NCBI GenBank assembly: GCA_051650265.1
Contig: JBOFIR010000171.1
Span: 1 to 6,235, forward strand
From: JBOFEH01 sp051650265
GTDB taxonomy: Bacteria; Bacillota; Clostridia; Lachnospirales; Cellulosilyticaceae
Length of the DNA: 6,235 nucleotides
Direction of reading: 5' to 3'
Made by a program: the position numbers and the translations under genes. Below the pieces are notes generated by a model. The model did no database searches and had not been told where the DNA came from. It was given only the letters and a program-made list of their open reading frames with translations. Below, piece by piece: positions 5,542 through 6,235 of this stretch; within the stretch, counting starts at the first letter, position 1; each line of letters opens with the position of its first letter.

Positions 5542-6235
5542 CTAACAATAAATATCTGAAAATTCTACATCTATTTTATAGTTATTACTCATTGTTACTG
5601 CTTCAGGTGCAATGGCTTCTATTTCCTCAGGGATACTCACATCAGGTAAGGTAATCACAAACTCACTGCCTTTACCTAATGTACTTCCTACCTTAATCTT
5701 ACCCCCATGCATCTCCACCAAAGATTTTACCAGCGCAAGGCCTATGCCACTGCCTTCTTTCTCCCGCCGCAAGCTCTTATCTACTTGTACAAACCTTTGA
5801 AACACACTTTCTAGGCGATCTTGTGGTATACCGATCCCACTATCTTTGACACGGATGATTACCCTATTTTCAGTAGCTATAGTGACTTCAATCTTACCAT
5901 CAGGTTGATTGAATTTAATCGCATTTGAAATGAGATTGAGCATAATACGTTCCATCTGATGCATATCAAATGTCAACATCTTCTCTTCTACATCTGTATC
6001 AAATATAATTTCTAGGTTATTTCGTTCTACAAAATCAGCAACTGATAAACAGAGGTCCTCTACAAAACTCACGATGCATTGTGTGGTTGGCTTATATTCA
6101 AAGTTCCCTGAGTTAATCTTTGTGGTATCGATTAGGTTATTGACAAGCTTGATCAACCGGCGTCCATTCTGAGCAATAATCCCCTCATACTTATGGAGCT
6201 CTTCTCTTATTTCATCATCTAATTTCTGCGTAATA
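5542..6235 (-). CDS. Sensor histidine kinase, C-terminal part, N-terminus beyond window edge
   Basis: The frame is open from the right edge to a TAG at 5542, giving 230 visible residues. A TTG at 6156 is internal: 26 in-frame residues precede it (starting ITQKLDDEIREEL) and they match the helix just after the phospho-acceptor site, so the true start lies outside. Visible parts, numbered from the edge, are: the end of the dimerisation helix (about 1-45, GRRLIKLVNNLIDTTKINSG), N-box ERIMLNLISNAIKF (95-108), G1 box DSGIGIP (131-137), F-box region FQRFVQVD (145-152) and G2 box GSGIGLALVKSLVEMHGG (161-178). The phospho-acceptor histidine is not in the window, so the sensing domain is unknown. The tail VEFSDIY (223-229) is typical of a group of clostridial and bacillar PAS-type kinases, as far as I recall. 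ATP-binding residues look intact. It is convergent with the operon and separated by a terminator, so a link is not implied. Confidence 0.93.
   Translation of the reverse strand, partial: ITQKLDDEIREELHKYEGIIAQNGRRLIKLVNNLIDTTKINSGNFEYKPTTQCIVSFVEDLCLSVADFVERNNLEIIFDTDVEEKMLTFDMHQMERIMLNLISNAIKFNQPDGKIEVTIATENRVIIRVKDSGIGIPQDRLESVFQRFVQVDKSLRREKEGSGIGLALVKSLVEMHGGKIKVGSTLGKGSEFVITLPDVSIPEEIEAIAPEAVTMSNNYKIDVEFSDIYC

Noticed and set aside
5542..6156. A complete 204-residue kinase starting at TTG 6156
   Set aside because: The frame continues without a stop to the window edge, and the preceding residues match the kinase dimerisation helix; the start is outside the window.
1..6235. CRISPR array, tRNA, rRNA, insertion sequence or phage attachment site
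   Set aside because: I found no regularly spaced repeats, tRNA-like cloverleaf, transposase or terminal inverted repeats; nearly all the DNA is accounted for by ordinary genes.

Overview
The window looks like a piece of a Bacillota (Firmicutes) chromosome, most likely from the Clostridia or a related class. Shine-Dalgarno sequences are strong and GGAGG-type, base composition is low to moderate in GC (by eye, low 40s percent), and intergenic DNA is very AT-rich. The histidine kinase C-terminus also ends in the VEFSDIY-type tail I associate with clostridial PAS-type sensor kinases. This assignment is an inference; there is no rRNA or marker gene here.

Layout, left to right. (1) Positions 1-1055, minus strand, hold a 5'-complete gene running off the left edge. 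It encodes an exported PHP-fold metallo-phosphoesterase with a clear signal peptide. (2) Positions 1180-1881, minus strand, encode a Crp/Fnr-family transcription factor. (3) Positions 1882-2035 are a 154-base, very AT-rich divergent promoter region. It carries two mirror-image copies of a 17-bp element, each containing a perfect TATAAT -10 box, and between them a 9+9 bp dyad centred about 42 bases upstream of the predicted rightward start. (4) Positions 2036-5472, plus strand, form a tightly packed four-gene operon: a DUF3100-type multi-span membrane protein, a small membrane protein overlapping it by 10 bases, an AtzA/TrzA/MTA-SAH-deaminase-like amidohydrolase, and a TauE/SafE (TSUP) permease. 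(5) Positions 5475-5524 are an 18-bp stem hairpin acting as a bidirectional terminator. (6) From 5542 to the right edge, minus strand, lies the C-terminal part of a sensor histidine kinase.

The most coherent reading is a small, locally regulated catabolic or scavenging module. The Crp/Fnr-like protein, divergently transcribed from the operon, probably controls both directions from the shared region. The two membrane proteins (first and second genes) probably import a substrate. The cytoplasmic metal-dependent amidohydrolase removes an amino or amide group from it, and the TSUP permease may export or import an anionic product or co-substrate. The substrate cannot be read from the sequence. The regulator lacks the arginine that Crp uses to bind the cAMP phosphate, so it probably senses something else. 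The secreted PHP protein may or may not belong to this module; it lies downstream of the regulator on the same strand with no obvious terminator between them. The kinase is insulated by the terminator and looks unrelated.
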